DNA of 64,000 nt from Anaerolineaceae bacterium. Its GTDB lineage: Bacteria; Chloroflexota; Anaerolineae; Aggregatilineales; Phototrophicaceae. The stretch is taken from the NCBI GenBank assembly GCA_002699585.1, contig PABP01000011.1, positions 62,001 through 126,000 on the forward strand, given 5' to 3'. Positions 16,461-25,379 of this stretch are shown one piece after another (positions within the stretch are counted from its first letter, which is position 1; each line of letters starts with the position of its first letter). Under the pieces are notes generated by a model. That model saw only the letters and a program-made list of their open reading frames with translations, made no database searches and had not been told where the DNA came from. Both the position numbers and the translations under genes were made by a program.

Positions 16461-17705
16461 ATGAAAAAAGCATTGCTTATTTTGGCAGTCTTGATGCTGT
16501 CGATGAGCGTATTGCCCGTCGTCGTTGCCCAGGACACCGAGGAAGAAGAAGCACCCCTCGAACGTGCTGACGCAGACTTTGTGGTTTGGGTAGACAGCAA
16601 CTATGTCGATGCCATGCAAGAAATTGGCGACCAATTTGCTGCCGACTTCGGCGTGACCGTCGCTGTCCAGGAATCCACCCTGGGTGATGTTGATAACGTG
16701 ATCCCGGTTGCGGCCCCGGCTGGCCAGGGCCCTGATGTTTTCTTCACGGCCCATGACAAACTGGGTAATCTGGTTTCCGGTGGTCTGGTTGCCCCGATTG
16801 AAATCGCCAACCCCGATGGCTTTGCTGAATCAGCCGTCAACGCTTTCCTCTACAATGGCGATTTCTATGGTATTCCGTTCAGCATTGAAAATATCGCTTT
16901 CTTCCGCAACGTGGACCTGGTTCCAGAAGCCCCGGCAACCTGGGACGAGGTCGTAGCCATTTCCGAAGAACTGGCTGCTGATAATGGCGACAACTTTGAA
17001 GAGAATTCCTACGGTTTCGTCCGTCAGGGTGGCGATCCTTACCACTTCTTCCCGATCCAGACGGCATTCGGCGGTTATGTCTTTGGCCTGACCGAAGAAG
17101 GCTATGACCCGACTGATGTGGGTATTGGCAGCGAAGGTTCACTGGCTGCTGCTGAATTCTGGGCGAACTATGTTGAAGAAGGTCTCCAACCTCCAGGTGT
17201 TGACTGGGATCTGCTGCACGCTATGTTTGAAGATGGTCAGGCTGCTATGATTATCACTGGCCCGTGGGCACTGGATCGTATCCGTGAATCCGGCGTCAAC
17301 TATGCCATCAGCGACCTGCCAGCCGAAACCGAATCTGGCAAGCCGTTCCTGGGTGTTTGGGGCTTTGTGGTTAACTCCTTCAGTGAACAGCAGATGCTGG
17401 CTGGTATCTTCCTGAATGAATATGTGGCGACCGACGAAAGCATGATGGCGCTTTACGAAGCCAACAAACGTGGCCCGGCCTGGAATGCAACCATCGAAGC
17501 GGTTGATGATGCCGATTTGGCTGCAATCACCTCTGCCGGTATCGAAGGACTGGCAATGCCAGCCATCCCGGCAATGGCACAGGTATGGACTGCCTGGACT
17601 GATGCAATCAACCTGATCCAGGAGCAGGGTGAAGATCCCGATGCGACCTTCGAAAATGCTGCTGAGCAGATCGAAACGCTGATTGCGGAATCGCAAGAAA
17701 ACTAA
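16461..17705 (+). CDS. malE: Maltodextrin-type ABC transporter substrate-binding protein
   Basis: Captures a glucan oligosaccharide outside the membrane and hands it to the permease pair downstream. A signal peptide (ending LPVVVAQ) is followed by an acidic linker and an SBP_bac_1/8-type fold. Recognisable MalE strands are PAGQGPDVFFTAHDKLGNL (about residues 86-105), GIPFSIENIAFFRN and the C-terminal KRGPAWNATIEA. No lipobox cysteine was seen, unlike most Gram-positive binding proteins, so anchoring is unclear. Length 414 is usual for the family. The start at 16461 has GAGGAG upstream. It is the first gene of the maltodextrin operon, and an intercistronic hairpin follows it. Confidence 0.85.
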   Translation: MKKALLILAVLMLSMSVLPVVVAQDTEEEEAPLERADADFVVWVDSNYVDAMQEIGDQFAADFGVTVAVQESTLGDVDNVIPVAAPAGQGPDVFFTAHDKLGNLVSGGLVAPIEIANPDGFAESAVNAFLYNGDFYGIPFSIENIAFFRNVDLVPEAPATWDEVVAISEELAADNGDNFEENSYGFVRQGGDPYHFFPIQTAFGGYVFGLTEEGYDPTDVGIGSEGSLAAAEFWANYVEEGLQPPGVDWDLLHAMFEDGQAAMIITGPWALDRIRESGVNYAISDLPAETESGKPFLGVWGFVVNSFSEQQMLAGIFLNEYVATDESMMALYEANKRGPAWNATIEAVDDADLAAITSAGIEGLAMPAIPAMAQVWTAWTDAINLIQEQGEDPDATFENAAEQIETLIAESQEN

Positions 17706-17728
17706 ACGAGCACACCTTGCAAGATAAC

Positions 17729-17756
17729 AATGGGCCAGGCATCTGTCTGGCCCATT
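17729..17756 (+). terminator. Intercistronic hairpin between malE and malF
   Basis: aatgggccag (17729-17738) pairs perfectly with ctggcccatt (17747-17756) around an 8-base loop. There is only a short T-tract. It probably attenuates transcription or protects the malE message, so that more binding protein than permease is made. Confidence 0.6.
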
Positions 17757-17788
17757 TACCATCCTCTCCCAGTTCTCGGAGTGTCGTT

Positions 17789-19408
17789 ATGGCTACGAAT
17801 ACCACTGAATCCAGGCAAAAGAGCCTTTCTGTTTTTAATATCGGGTTACGTTACTTAATTCTTGCTATTCTCGCAGCGATTGGGTCCATTGCAGCCATAC
17901 AACTGTTCACAGATGGCTTCTGGCAACTGGGCATCATGATCGTGGTGATCACGGTCTTTTTTGTGATTATTTTCATACGGCCGGACGCCGAACCCCTACG
18001 TTGGCTTTCCCCTGGTTTGGCGCTATTTCTCGTATTTGTTTTATTCCCCCTGGTTTCAACGATTGCCTTCGCGTTTACCAACTACGGCACAACCAACGGC
18101 CTGACCAAGCCGCAGGTGATCCGCCAATTTGAGCAGCGGCGTTACGCCGCAGAGGGCAGCCTGTCCTATACTTATACGATGTTCCAGAATGCTGCCGGGG
18201 ATATCGCGCTCTGGCTGGTACCTGATGGCGAAGGTGATGCCTTATTTGTCAGCGAAGGTGAAAATCTGTCGTTCCAGAGCGATGCCATTGAATACGATGA
18301 CAGTGGCATTCCTGTTGAGATTGGCGATTATGTCGCGCTGAACCGTGCCGATACCGCGCGCACACTCCAGCAAGTGTCTGATGATGCCACCTTTGGTGAG
18401 GGCGAGCATGCTGTTCAGCTATCGCGTGCCCGTTTCGGCGTCGCCTCAGAGCTATCACAGCGTTATACCTACGACGAAGAGCAGGATGCGCTCATCGATA
18501 ACCAGATGGGCGCAACCTATGTCGCAGATGATAGTGTGGGCTTCTTCATTAACCCTGAGAATGCCGAAGAGCGTATTCCAGTTGGCTATCAGGTGGTGAT
18601 CGGCTTTCGCAATTTTGAGCGTTTCCTGACCAGCCCCGCGCTGCGTGGTCCGCTGGTGAGTATCCTGGTATGGAACTTCACTTTTGCGATATTAAGCGTG
18701 TTGTTCGCTTTCGTGCTCGGCTTGATTGTCGCGCTGACATTTAGCGAAAATACCTGGCTCAACAAATTCCTCAAGTTGGGCTTCATCTTGCCATGGACGA
18801 TCCCGAACGTGATTACCATCCTCATCTGGAACGGCTTATGGAACCCACTAGATGGGGCCTATTCAAAGTTAATTTCAGATATTGCCCAATTCTTCGGGGC
18901 AAATCCCGGTGTGGGGTGGCCGCCTATTTATAATGATGCCACCTGGGCACGGGTCGCCCTGTTGGTTACCAATACCTGGTTTGCCTTCCCCTACTTTATG
19001 TTGATCTGTAGTGGCGCGCTCAAGTCGATTCCCAGTGACCTGTACGAGGCCGCTATGATCGACGGGGCCAATGTCTGGCAGCGCTTCCGCAGTATGACGC
19101 TGCCGCTGCTGTTGCTGACCGTCGGCCCCTTGTTGATTGGTTCATTTGCGACCAACTTCAACAGCTTCCAGGTGATTTATCTGTTCAATAAAGGAGGTCC
19201 ACCCATTGTCGGTGTCAGTACGCCGGCTGGGCATACCGACCTTCTCATTAGCTACGTCTATAAGTTGTCGTTTGGTGGTGGCGGTGGTCAACAGGAATTT
19301 GGCTACGCGGCGGCCATTACGATCATCATTTTCCTTCTGCTGGCGGCGATTACAGCCTACAACTTGCGTTTCATGAACATCTGGGAGGAGACGGGCGAAA
19401 ATGTCTAG
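17789..19408 (+). CDS. malF: Maltodextrin ABC transporter permease MalF with P2 loop
   Basis: Inner-membrane permease of 539 residues. Three N-terminal helices (about 18-38, 48-65, 75-97) are followed by a long extracytoplasmic segment (about 100-275) rich in beta strands, then the transport core with the EAA loop EAAMIDGANVWQRFRSM near residue 430. This order and the large loop match the MalF P2 region, which contacts the binding protein in the Escherichia coli transporter. Start at ATG 17789 has GGAG upstream; the longer ORF runs back into the intercistronic hairpin. It overlaps malG by 8 bases. No MalK ATPase gene is nearby, so a shared ATPase elsewhere is likely. Confidence 0.85.
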   Translation: MATNTTESRQKSLSVFNIGLRYLILAILAAIGSIAAIQLFTDGFWQLGIMIVVITVFFVIIFIRPDAEPLRWLSPGLALFLVFVLFPLVSTIAFAFTNYGTTNGLTKPQVIRQFEQRRYAAEGSLSYTYTMFQNAAGDIALWLVPDGEGDALFVSEGENLSFQSDAIEYDDSGIPVEIGDYVALNRADTARTLQQVSDDATFGEGEHAVQLSRARFGVASELSQRYTYDEEQDALIDNQMGATYVADDSVGFFINPENAEERIPVGYQVVIGFRNFERFLTSPALRGPLVSILVWNFTFAILSVLFAFVLGLIVALTFSENTWLNKFLKLGFILPWTIPNVITILIWNGLWNPLDGAYSKLISDIAQFFGANPGVGWPPIYNDATWARVALLVTNTWFAFPYFMLICSGALKSIPSDLYEAAMIDGANVWQRFRSMTLPLLLLTVGPLLIGSFATNFNSFQVIYLFNKGGPPIVGVSTPAGHTDLLISYVYKLSFGGGGGQQEFGYAAAITIIIFLLLAAITAYNLRFMNIWEETGENV

Positions 19409-20312
19409 CCAAATCGCAGTTGCAGAGAAACCGAAACGCGGTGAAACGAGTTTTCTTGAAGACCCGCGCACGCGCAGGGCGCTGAACATTGCCATCAAAA
19501 CCATCGTTGGCGTGATCGTCCTGACCTATGCTGTCTTCCCGGTGTTGTGGACCATTTCGGCGGCTTTCAACCCGACCAGCAGTCTGCGTGGTCAGCAGTT
19601 GATCCCGGCGAACCCGACGCTAGAAAACTTTCGGACAATTCTGGAAGACGAGCCGTTCTTCACCTGGCTATGGAACTCGATCAAGCTGGCGACCATTGCA
19701 TCGCTGGCAGGTGGGGCTATTACAACGTTGTCGGCTTATGCTTTCTCGCGTTATCGTTTCTGGGGACGCGGTACGATGTTGGGGGGCATCCTCTTAATTC
19801 AGGTCTTTCCCAACTTACTGGCGATGGTCGCCTTATATGCTTTGCTGTTGACCATCGGCCAGTACTTCCCGGAATTTGGTCTCAACAGTCATGGTGGCCT
19901 CATCCTGATCTATGCAGGTGGCGCGCTTGGCTTCAACGTCTGGTTGATGAAGGGCTTCTTCGATTCCATTCCGCGTGACCTGGATGAATCCGCCTATGTT
20001 GATGGCGCCTCGCAAACAGTCGTGTTCTTCAGGATCATCCTACCGCTGGTCCGGCCCATGATCGCCGTTGTGATGGTGCTGTCGTTCTTCGGCGTGTTTG
20101 GCGACTGGTTCCTGCCGAACCTCATGCTGACCGATGAAAGTCTCTACCCGCTGATGCTTGGCTTGCAGACCTTCATCGGTACCAACTACGCCCAGAACTG
20201 GGGGCCGTTTGCGGCTGGGGCGGTGCTGGGGGCCATCCCACAGTTGATTGTGTACTTCACCCTACAGGACTGGATCGTCGGTGGCCTGACGGCGGGTTCT
20301 GTGAAGGGCTAA
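19401..20312 (+). CDS. malG: Maltodextrin ABC transporter permease MalG
   Basis: Second membrane subunit of the importer, 303 residues with about six helices. The EAA loop DESAYVDGASQTVVFFRI lies near residue 195, and the C-terminus ends GGLTAGSVKG, the characteristic MalG tail that contacts the binding protein. The start overlaps the end of malF (ATGTCTAG), so translation is probably coupled. It is followed by a strong terminator before the GH13 gene. Confidence 0.9.
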   Translation: MSSQIAVAEKPKRGETSFLEDPRTRRALNIAIKTIVGVIVLTYAVFPVLWTISAAFNPTSSLRGQQLIPANPTLENFRTILEDEPFFTWLWNSIKLATIASLAGGAITTLSAYAFSRYRFWGRGTMLGGILLIQVFPNLLAMVALYALLLTIGQYFPEFGLNSHGGLILIYAGGALGFNVWLMKGFFDSIPRDLDESAYVDGASQTVVFFRIILPLVRPMIAVVMVLSFFGVFGDWFLPNLMLTDESLYPLMLGLQTFIGTNYAQNWGPFAAGAVLGAIPQLIVYFTLQDWIVGGLTAGSVKG

Positions 20313-20335
20313 CTGCCCACGCTCACAACGTTGAC

Positions 20336-20366
20336 AGGGCGCGCATCGTCGCGCCCTTATTTATTT
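20336..20366 (+). terminator. Terminator after malG
   Basis: agggcgcg (20336-20343) pairs with cgcgccct (20350-20357) around a 6-base loop. A T-rich tail (tatttattt) follows. Partial read-through into the GH13 gene is possible since only about 25 bases remain before its ribosome site. Confidence 0.75.
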
Positions 20367-20391
20367 ACTGACACCTTCAGGAGAAATTCAC

Positions 20392-21858
20392 TTGAGTATC
20401 ACCACCCCAGAATGGGTTAAAAATGCAGTTTTCTATCAAATCTTCCCAGATCGTTTTGCGCGCAGCCCGCGTATGGATCATGGCCCTGGCGTTGACCTCA
20501 AACCCTGGGGCAGCGACCCCAAAGAGCAAGGCTATCATGGCGGCGATCTGTATGGCGTCACGGATAAGCTGGATTATCTCAAAGAGTTGGGCATCACCGC
20601 CATTTACCTGTGCCCGGTATTCGCGTCGGCATCGAACCACCGTTACCACACCTTCGATTACTATCAGGTGGACCCATTGTTGGGTGGCAATGCCGCCCTG
20701 CGCGAATTGATCGATGAGGCCCATAAGCGCGATATGCGTATCGTGCTCGATGGTGTGTTCAATCATGCCAGCCGTGGCTTCTGGCAATTCCACCATATCT
20801 TAGAGAATGGCGGCAATTCGCCTTATCTCGATTGGTTCATCGTCAAGGATTGGCCGCTGCATCCCTATAGCGATGACCCGGAAAAACGGCCTTTTAACTA
20901 TGAAGCCTGGGCGGGCCTGCCGATGCTGCCCAAGTTCAACACGGATAACCCCGGTGTGCGTCAATTCATTTTCGATGTGGCCAAATACTGGATCGACTTC
21001 GGCATCGACGGGTGGCGGTTGGATGTCCCCAACGAGATTGACGACGATGCCTTCTGGCAGGAGTTCCGGCGTATTGTCAAAGGGGCTAACCCGGAAGCCT
21101 ATATTGTCGGTGAAATCTGGGGCGAAGCTGGACGCTGGCTCAAGGGCGACCAGTTTGATGCCGTTATGAATTATACGTTTGCCTGGTCGAGCATCAGCTA
21201 TTTTGGGAAACGCAGCCTGCGATCAGACTTCGAGCGCTGGGAATACACGCTCAATCCGCTGGATGGTCCGGCCTTCGCGGAGGTTCTGAATACGATGCAT
21301 GGCCGCTACGATTGGGCGGTCAACCATGTGCAGCTCAACCTACTCGACAGCCATGATACGGCTCGTTTTGCCTATATCGTGCCAGATGACCCCAACGCCC
21401 ACAAGCTGGCTATCCTGCATCAGATGACCATGCCCGGTGCGCCTTGCATCTACTACGGCACGGAAGTCGGACTGGATGGTGGCCCCGATCCCTCGAACCG
21501 TGAGAGCTTCCCCTGGGAGCGCGTTGAAGCCGATGAACATGGCTTGATCGCCTACATCAAAGCGGCGACCGGATTGCGCCATCAATATGCGGCCCTGCGC
21601 ACGGGCAGTTATCATCCGCTGCATGCGGAAGGCGATGTGTTCGCTTTCTTGCGCAAGTTGGACGATCAGCAAGCCCTGATGATCTACAATGCAGGTGAAG
21701 ATGAACAGGCGTTTTCGCTCGATCTGTCGGATACGGTTGGCCAGACATGGCGCAGTGCGTGGCCCGATAGCGATGATACCTATCAGACTGCCGAAGATGG
21801 CTCGTTGGATGTTACCATTCGGCCCCGCTCGGCGTGTGTGCTGGTGACGCAGCAGTAA
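20392..21858 (+). CDS. Intracellular GH13 alpha-glucan hydrolase (cyclomaltodextrinase/neopullulanase-like)
   Basis: Hydrolyses alpha-1,4 (perhaps also alpha-1,6) bonds in imported maltodextrins. The product is 488 residues with no signal peptide. GH13 motifs are complete: DGVFNH (region I), GWRLDV with nucleophile Asp211, VGEIW with acid/base Glu241, and LDSHDTAR with Asp322. The sequence starts directly with the barrel (AVFYQIFPDRF) and lacks the N-terminal dimerisation domain of classical cyclomaltodextrinases. The start is TTG at 20392, with AGGAG about 8 bases upstream. It follows malG and precedes the secreted GH13, completing an uptake-and-breakdown set. Confidence 0.85.
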   Translation: MSITTPEWVKNAVFYQIFPDRFARSPRMDHGPGVDLKPWGSDPKEQGYHGGDLYGVTDKLDYLKELGITAIYLCPVFASASNHRYHTFDYYQVDPLLGGNAALRELIDEAHKRDMRIVLDGVFNHASRGFWQFHHILENGGNSPYLDWFIVKDWPLHPYSDDPEKRPFNYEAWAGLPMLPKFNTDNPGVRQFIFDVAKYWIDFGIDGWRLDVPNEIDDDAFWQEFRRIVKGANPEAYIVGEIWGEAGRWLKGDQFDAVMNYTFAWSSISYFGKRSLRSDFERWEYTLNPLDGPAFAEVLNTMHGRYDWAVNHVQLNLLDSHDTARFAYIVPDDPNAHKLAILHQMTMPGAPCIYYGTEVGLDGGPDPSNRESFPWERVEADEHGLIAYIKAATGLRHQYAALRTGSYHPLHAEGDVFAFLRKLDDQQALMIYNAGEDEQAFSLDLSDTVGQTWRSAWPDSDDTYQTAEDGSLDVTIRPRSACVLVTQQ

Positions 21859-21945
21859 ACCGTATTTGGAGCTTGCTTGTAAAATCAAGCATGATGATCA
21901 TTGAGTACCGCCGGAAGCTGAAGCATCCGGCTAGCCAAAAAGCCA

Positions 21946-22015
21946 AGTCCCTGGCGGGACTATAGAAACGAGACGACGCAGCGGGTTAGAGTGCCCTTAG
22001 TGCACTTCCCGCTGC
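21946..22015. promoter_or_regulatory. Two hairpins between the GH13 genes
   Basis: agtccc/gggact (21946-21951 with 21956-21961) forms a small hairpin. gcagcggg (21978-21985) pairs with cccgctgc (22008-22015) with an inner agtgc/gcact stem. The second may terminate the first GH13 gene but lacks a clear T-run. The rest of the 246-base gap shows nothing distinct. Confidence 0.45.
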
Positions 22016-22104
22016 CTGATTTAGCCGCATAGCTAAAAAATATCGCGCTGCATAAGCCAAAAACCAACAACTAAAGACTAAAAACTGTTCGTTGGAGATG
22101 CCCC

Positions 22105-24708
22105 ATGTATAAATTCAAAAGCACTCGCTTCTTCCTGTCCCTCCTCCTCACCCTGCTGCTGACCCTGCCCATCCTGGCACAGAACCCTGACGGCTTCCCG
22201 GAGCCGGATTTGGTGGTGCTGCCCGGTACATTCCAGAGTGAACTGGGGTGCAGCGGCGATTGGCAGCCTGCTTGTGAAAATACTGCCCTGATCTACGATG
22301 CTTCGACTGATTTGTGGCTGGGCGAGTTCGACATCCCAGCGGGTGACTACGAATACAAAGTCGCGCTCAATGGCAGTTGGGCGCAGAACTACGGCGCGGG
22401 TGCGGTCGCCGATGGCCCCAATATCCCGCTGGCGGTCGCTGAGGACAGCACGGTCACGTTCAGCTACGACCACAATACGGGCATCGTGACTGACAGCATC
22501 AACGGCGCGGTGGATGTCGACATCCCCGAAGCCACTCCGGAACCACCCCCAGTGAGCGAAGACGGTTTTCAGGCGGCGTATATCCCCGATATTTATGTAC
22601 GCGGCACGATCAATAACTGGGACAATATCGCTGGTTACGATATGGTCCTGGTCGCGGACAACACCTATTCGCTGGTGCTGAACCTCTCCGCCGGAACTTA
22701 CCAGTTCAAGATTGCCGCGTCGAGCTGGTCGATGGTTGATTTAGGCGGCGCGGCAGAGGGGCAGGTTTTGGCTGCTGACGAGAACATCCAACTGGCCCCC
22801 AAGGGTCCCAACATCAACCTGCAAATCGACTCGGCGGGTTCCTATGAATTTTTGCTGGATGCCACCGACGCCGATCATCCGACGCTGAGCTTGCAACGGG
22901 CGATCATCGAGGACAGCGGTGATGCCGCCGAGCGCGATCTGTATTTGCGTGGCAAGATGAACGAGTGGGGCGTAGACGATAGCTATTTGTTCACCCGTGA
23001 TGACGACATGGCCACCCTGACCGTGACGTTAGCTCCCGGCCTGTATGCCTTCAAAATCGCGGATACCAACTGGACGCCGAATACCACCTTCGGCCTGGAT
23101 AGCGGCAGCGAACTGGTGACGCCCAGCAGCCATCTGGTCACAGGCGATGCATCCCGCGATACGCTACTGGTGCTCAATGCTGCACAAACGCTGACCTTCA
23201 CGCTCGATACCAGCGGACTGCGCCCCCTGCTGACCATCGACGGTGAGATCGGCAGCAACCGCCGCCGTGCGCCCGGTCCGAATCCCGATTTCAACAACCT
23301 GCGCATCTATCAGATCATGGTCGAATCCTTTTTGGATGGCGACCCCGATGTCGGCTATGGCGTGGGCTACGGCAACAGCCATCACGCTGGCGACATTCGC
23401 GGCATCATTGAGGCGCTGCCCTATATCCAGGATCTGGGCATGAACGCCATCTGGCTAACGCCCATCTTTGATTCCGAGGCGGGCACGGGCAATGATGATC
23501 GCTTGGATGCGACCGGTTACTTCACCCGCGATTACTTCAACATTGATCCTAACTTTGGCACGATGGACGACGCCCGCGAACTGGTCGATACGGCCCATGA
23601 CCTGGGCATGTACGTGTTTTTCGATGGCGTGTTTGGCCATCACAAAGGCGATCCGGCGGCATCTCCCAACGGTTTGCTGCCGACAGGGCGCGATAACCCG
23701 GTTTCGTATCCGGGTAGCCTGGAATTCTATAAAGAGGTGGCGACCTACTGGATTGAGGAATTGGGCATCGACGGTTGGCGGCTGGATCAGGCTTATCAGG
23801 TGCCGCTGGATGCCTGGGTCGAGATTCGGGCAGCAGTGGAAGAAGCGTCGGCGGCGCGTGCCGTAGCCGGGGAGGAATGGGGGACGCTCGGTTACATGGT
23901 CGCGGAAATCTGGCGCGATAGTCGTCAGGAGATCGTGCAGCAGGGCTATGGCCCGTTCGATATGCCTGCATTGCCCTCGGCGTTCGACTTCCCGACGCGC
24001 TATGCGCTGGTGCGCGTACTGGCTGGCGATGAAAGCGGCCTTTCCGGGCAACCTGCCAGCACGCTGGATACAGCCCTGCTCAACAATTTGCTCTATCCGC
24101 CGCAGGCGACGCCCAACCTGATGATCGGCAACCATGATCTGGTGCGCTTTGGTGATTTGCTCCAGCGGGCAGGCATCGCCAACCCGGAGGATGCTGAATA
24201 CTGGCAGCGCCACAAAGCGGCCTTTAGCTTCCTGGCGGCCTATACCGGGCCGATTACGATCTACTACGGTGAGGAAATCGGCGACGAGGTAGAGGGCTTT
24301 GCCCAGCATGTGAGCGTCTGTGTGTCGCGCGGCCTGTGCGATGACCACGTCGCTCGCAGTGATGGCCAGATTACCGACTTCACGCCCGACGAGGCCGATT
24401 TGCACGACTATGTGGCTGACCTCATGCATCTGCGTGCGGAACATCCGGCGCTGTGGAACGGCAATGCGACCAATCTGGTGGCGAACAGTACCATCTTCGC
24501 GGACTACAAATGGGCCGATGACGATGCGCTGGTCTATATGCTGAACACAGGCGAAGACAGTCGGCGAGTGGCGCTTTCCCAGGAGGATGTCGGCGGTGAC
24601 AGATTAGTCGATCTGCTGGATGGGACGGTCATTGAGCCGATTCGTGGCGTTTACGTAGTAAATATCGATGGGTTGACGGGTTTGTTCCTGGGTGTGGAAA
24701 CCGACTAG
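22105..24708 (+). CDS. Secreted modular GH13 alpha-amylase/pullulanase-like enzyme
   Basis: Breaks down starch-like glucans outside the cell. The signal peptide ends LPILAQ. Three beta modules follow: one like the X25 domain of amylopullulanases (about 30-130), then two similar modules at about 160-265 and 275-380 opening (D)IYVRGTINNWD and DLYLRGKMNEWG, probably carbohydrate binding. The GH13 catalytic part runs from about 395 to the end. Catalytic residues are Asp561 (GWRLDQ), Glu601 (VAEIW) and Asp678 (GNHDLVR). Region I reads DGVFGHH, with glycine in place of the usual asparagine. The product is 867 residues. Start at 22105 has GGAG upstream. Products would feed the upstream MalEFG importer. 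Confidence 0.85.
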   Translation: MYKFKSTRFFLSLLLTLLLTLPILAQNPDGFPEPDLVVLPGTFQSELGCSGDWQPACENTALIYDASTDLWLGEFDIPAGDYEYKVALNGSWAQNYGAGAVADGPNIPLAVAEDSTVTFSYDHNTGIVTDSINGAVDVDIPEATPEPPPVSEDGFQAAYIPDIYVRGTINNWDNIAGYDMVLVADNTYSLVLNLSAGTYQFKIAASSWSMVDLGGAAEGQVLAADENIQLAPKGPNINLQIDSAGSYEFLLDATDADHPTLSLQRAIIEDSGDAAERDLYLRGKMNEWGVDDSYLFTRDDDMATLTVTLAPGLYAFKIADTNWTPNTTFGLDSGSELVTPSSHLVTGDASRDTLLVLNAAQTLTFTLDTSGLRPLLTIDGEIGSNRRRAPGPNPDFNNLRIYQIMVESFLDGDPDVGYGVGYGNSHHAGDIRGIIEALPYIQDLGMNAIWLTPIFDSEAGTGNDDRLDATGYFTRDYFNIDPNFGTMDDARELVDTAHDLGMYVFFDGVFGHHKGDPAASPNGLLPTGRDNPVSYPGSLEFYKEVATYWIEELGIDGWRLDQAYQVPLDAWVEIRAAVEEASAARAVAGEEWGTLGYMVAEIWRDSRQEIVQQGYGPFDMPALPSAFDFPTRYALVRVLAGDESGLSGQPASTLDTALLNNLLYPPQATPNLMIGNHDLVRFGDLLQRAGIANPEDAEYWQRHKAAFSFLAAYTGPITIYYGEEIGDEVEGFAQHVSVCVSRGLCDDHVARSDGQITDFTPDEADLHDYVADLMHLRAEHPALWNGNATNLVANSTIFADYKWADDDALVYMLNTGEDSRRVALSQEDVGGDRLVDLLDGTVIEPIRGVYVVNIDGLTGLFLGVETD

Positions 24709-24724
24709 CTTATGTTCATATTCG

Positions 24725-24774
24725 GTAGGGGCAAGGCACTGCCTTGCCCAGGGTTTGGCATGCCAAACCCCTAC
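24725..24774. repeat. Cloverleaf-like palindromic repeat, copy 2
   Basis: This 50-base element has outer arms gtagggg/cccctac. They enclose a perfect hairpin ggcaaggca-c-tgccttgcc and a perfect 20-base palindrome (gggtttggcatgccaaaccc). Compared with copy 1, several stem positions differ on both sides so pairing is kept. It may also terminate the amylase gene. Confidence 0.8.
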
Positions 24775-24801
24775 ATGGAACTATTTTTCTAAAGGACTTG
24801 G

Positions 24802-24843
24802 ATGAGTGTGATTCCACAAATCAATAGAACTAGCCGCCTATGA
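24802..24843 (+). CDS. 13-codon upstream ORF overlapping the DUF123 start
   Basis: ATG 24802 is preceded by AAAGGA and reads 13 codons (MSVIPQINRTSRL). Its TGA at 24841-24843 overlaps the ATG of the next gene at 24840. The downstream gene has no ribosome site of its own, so this small ORF probably delivers ribosomes to it by translational coupling. Confidence 0.45.
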   Translation: MSVIPQINRTSRL

Positions 24844-25379
24844 CTTTTCCAGAAGCCAGCAAAGGCAGCTATCTATTGCTGCTGCAATTAGAAGCTCCCA
24901 GCCGCCTGACTATCGGGCGGTTGGGCACCTTTGATTTCCCGCAGGGGTGGCTGGTGTATACGGGCAGCGCTCTGGGATCGGGCGGGCTGCGTGGGCGGCT
25001 TAAGCATCATCTGGCCCCGGTGAAAAAGTCGCACTGGCATGTCGATTATTTGCGGCAGGCGGCGGTATGCCGTGAAGTATGGTACGCGGTTGGTGATGTC
25101 AGCTTTGAGCACGACTGGGCAGCAACCCTACTCAAATTGCCCGATGCCAGCATTCCAGTAGCGCGGTTTGGTGCTTCCGACTGCCGCTGTCCGACGCACT
25201 TGGTCGCGTTTGCAGATAGGCCACAAATCGACGCCTTTAATGCCCTGGCTGAAATCAAAGTGCAGGGCTGGCTTGTGTCTTGGATTGCACCACAGAGATC
25301 ACAGAGGCCACGGAGAAAAAATCAACGCAAAGTCGCTAAGGACGCAAAGCATTCGTTCAAGGGATCACCAGAGCCATAA
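24840..25379 (+). CDS. DUF123 / GIY-YIG-type nuclease-like protein with repeat-derived tail
   Basis: The first 140 residues match the DUF123 group of GIY-YIG-related proteins. The strand GSYLLLLQLE is followed by a GWLVYTGSALG motif in place of the GIY-YIG core, a GGLRGRLKHH basic helix, HWHVDYLR, and the DCRCPTHLV cysteine-containing end. A nuclease or DNA-binding role is inferred from the fold. Residues from about 148 onward are encoded by a 'cacagag...acgcaaag' dispersed repeat, giving a basic, low-complexity tail (RSQRPRRKNQRK) not expected in the family. The 3' end overlaps the convergent ADP-ribosylglycohydrolase by 23 bases. Translation probably relies on the upstream micro-ORF. Confidence 0.7.
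   Translation: MTFPEASKGSYLLLLQLEAPSRLTIGRLGTFDFPQGWLVYTGSALGSGGLRGRLKHHLAPVKKSHWHVDYLRQAAVCREVWYAVGDVSFEHDWAATLLKLPDASIPVARFGASDCRCPTHLVAFADRPQIDAFNALAEIKVQGWLVSWIAPQRSQRPRRKNQRKVAKDAKHSFKGSPEP
25296..25349. repeat. 'cacagag/acgcaaag' dispersed repeat inside a CDS
   Basis: The stretch contains accacagagatcacagagg and two acgcaaag words. Related pieces occur at 41519-41532 and 42711-42754. Similar intergenic repeats are common in environmental bacterial genomes. Here it encodes the tail of the DUF123 protein. Confidence 0.6.

Noticed and set aside
23455-24444. 329-codon minus-strand ORF
   Set aside because: It is antisense to the secreted GH13, whose three catalytic motifs lie in the same region. 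Long open antisense frames are common in this codon usage.
25296-25349. CRISPR-like or tandem direct repeats
   Set aside because: The cacagag and acgcaaag words are short, imperfect and not evenly spaced by unique spacers; no cas gene is near.
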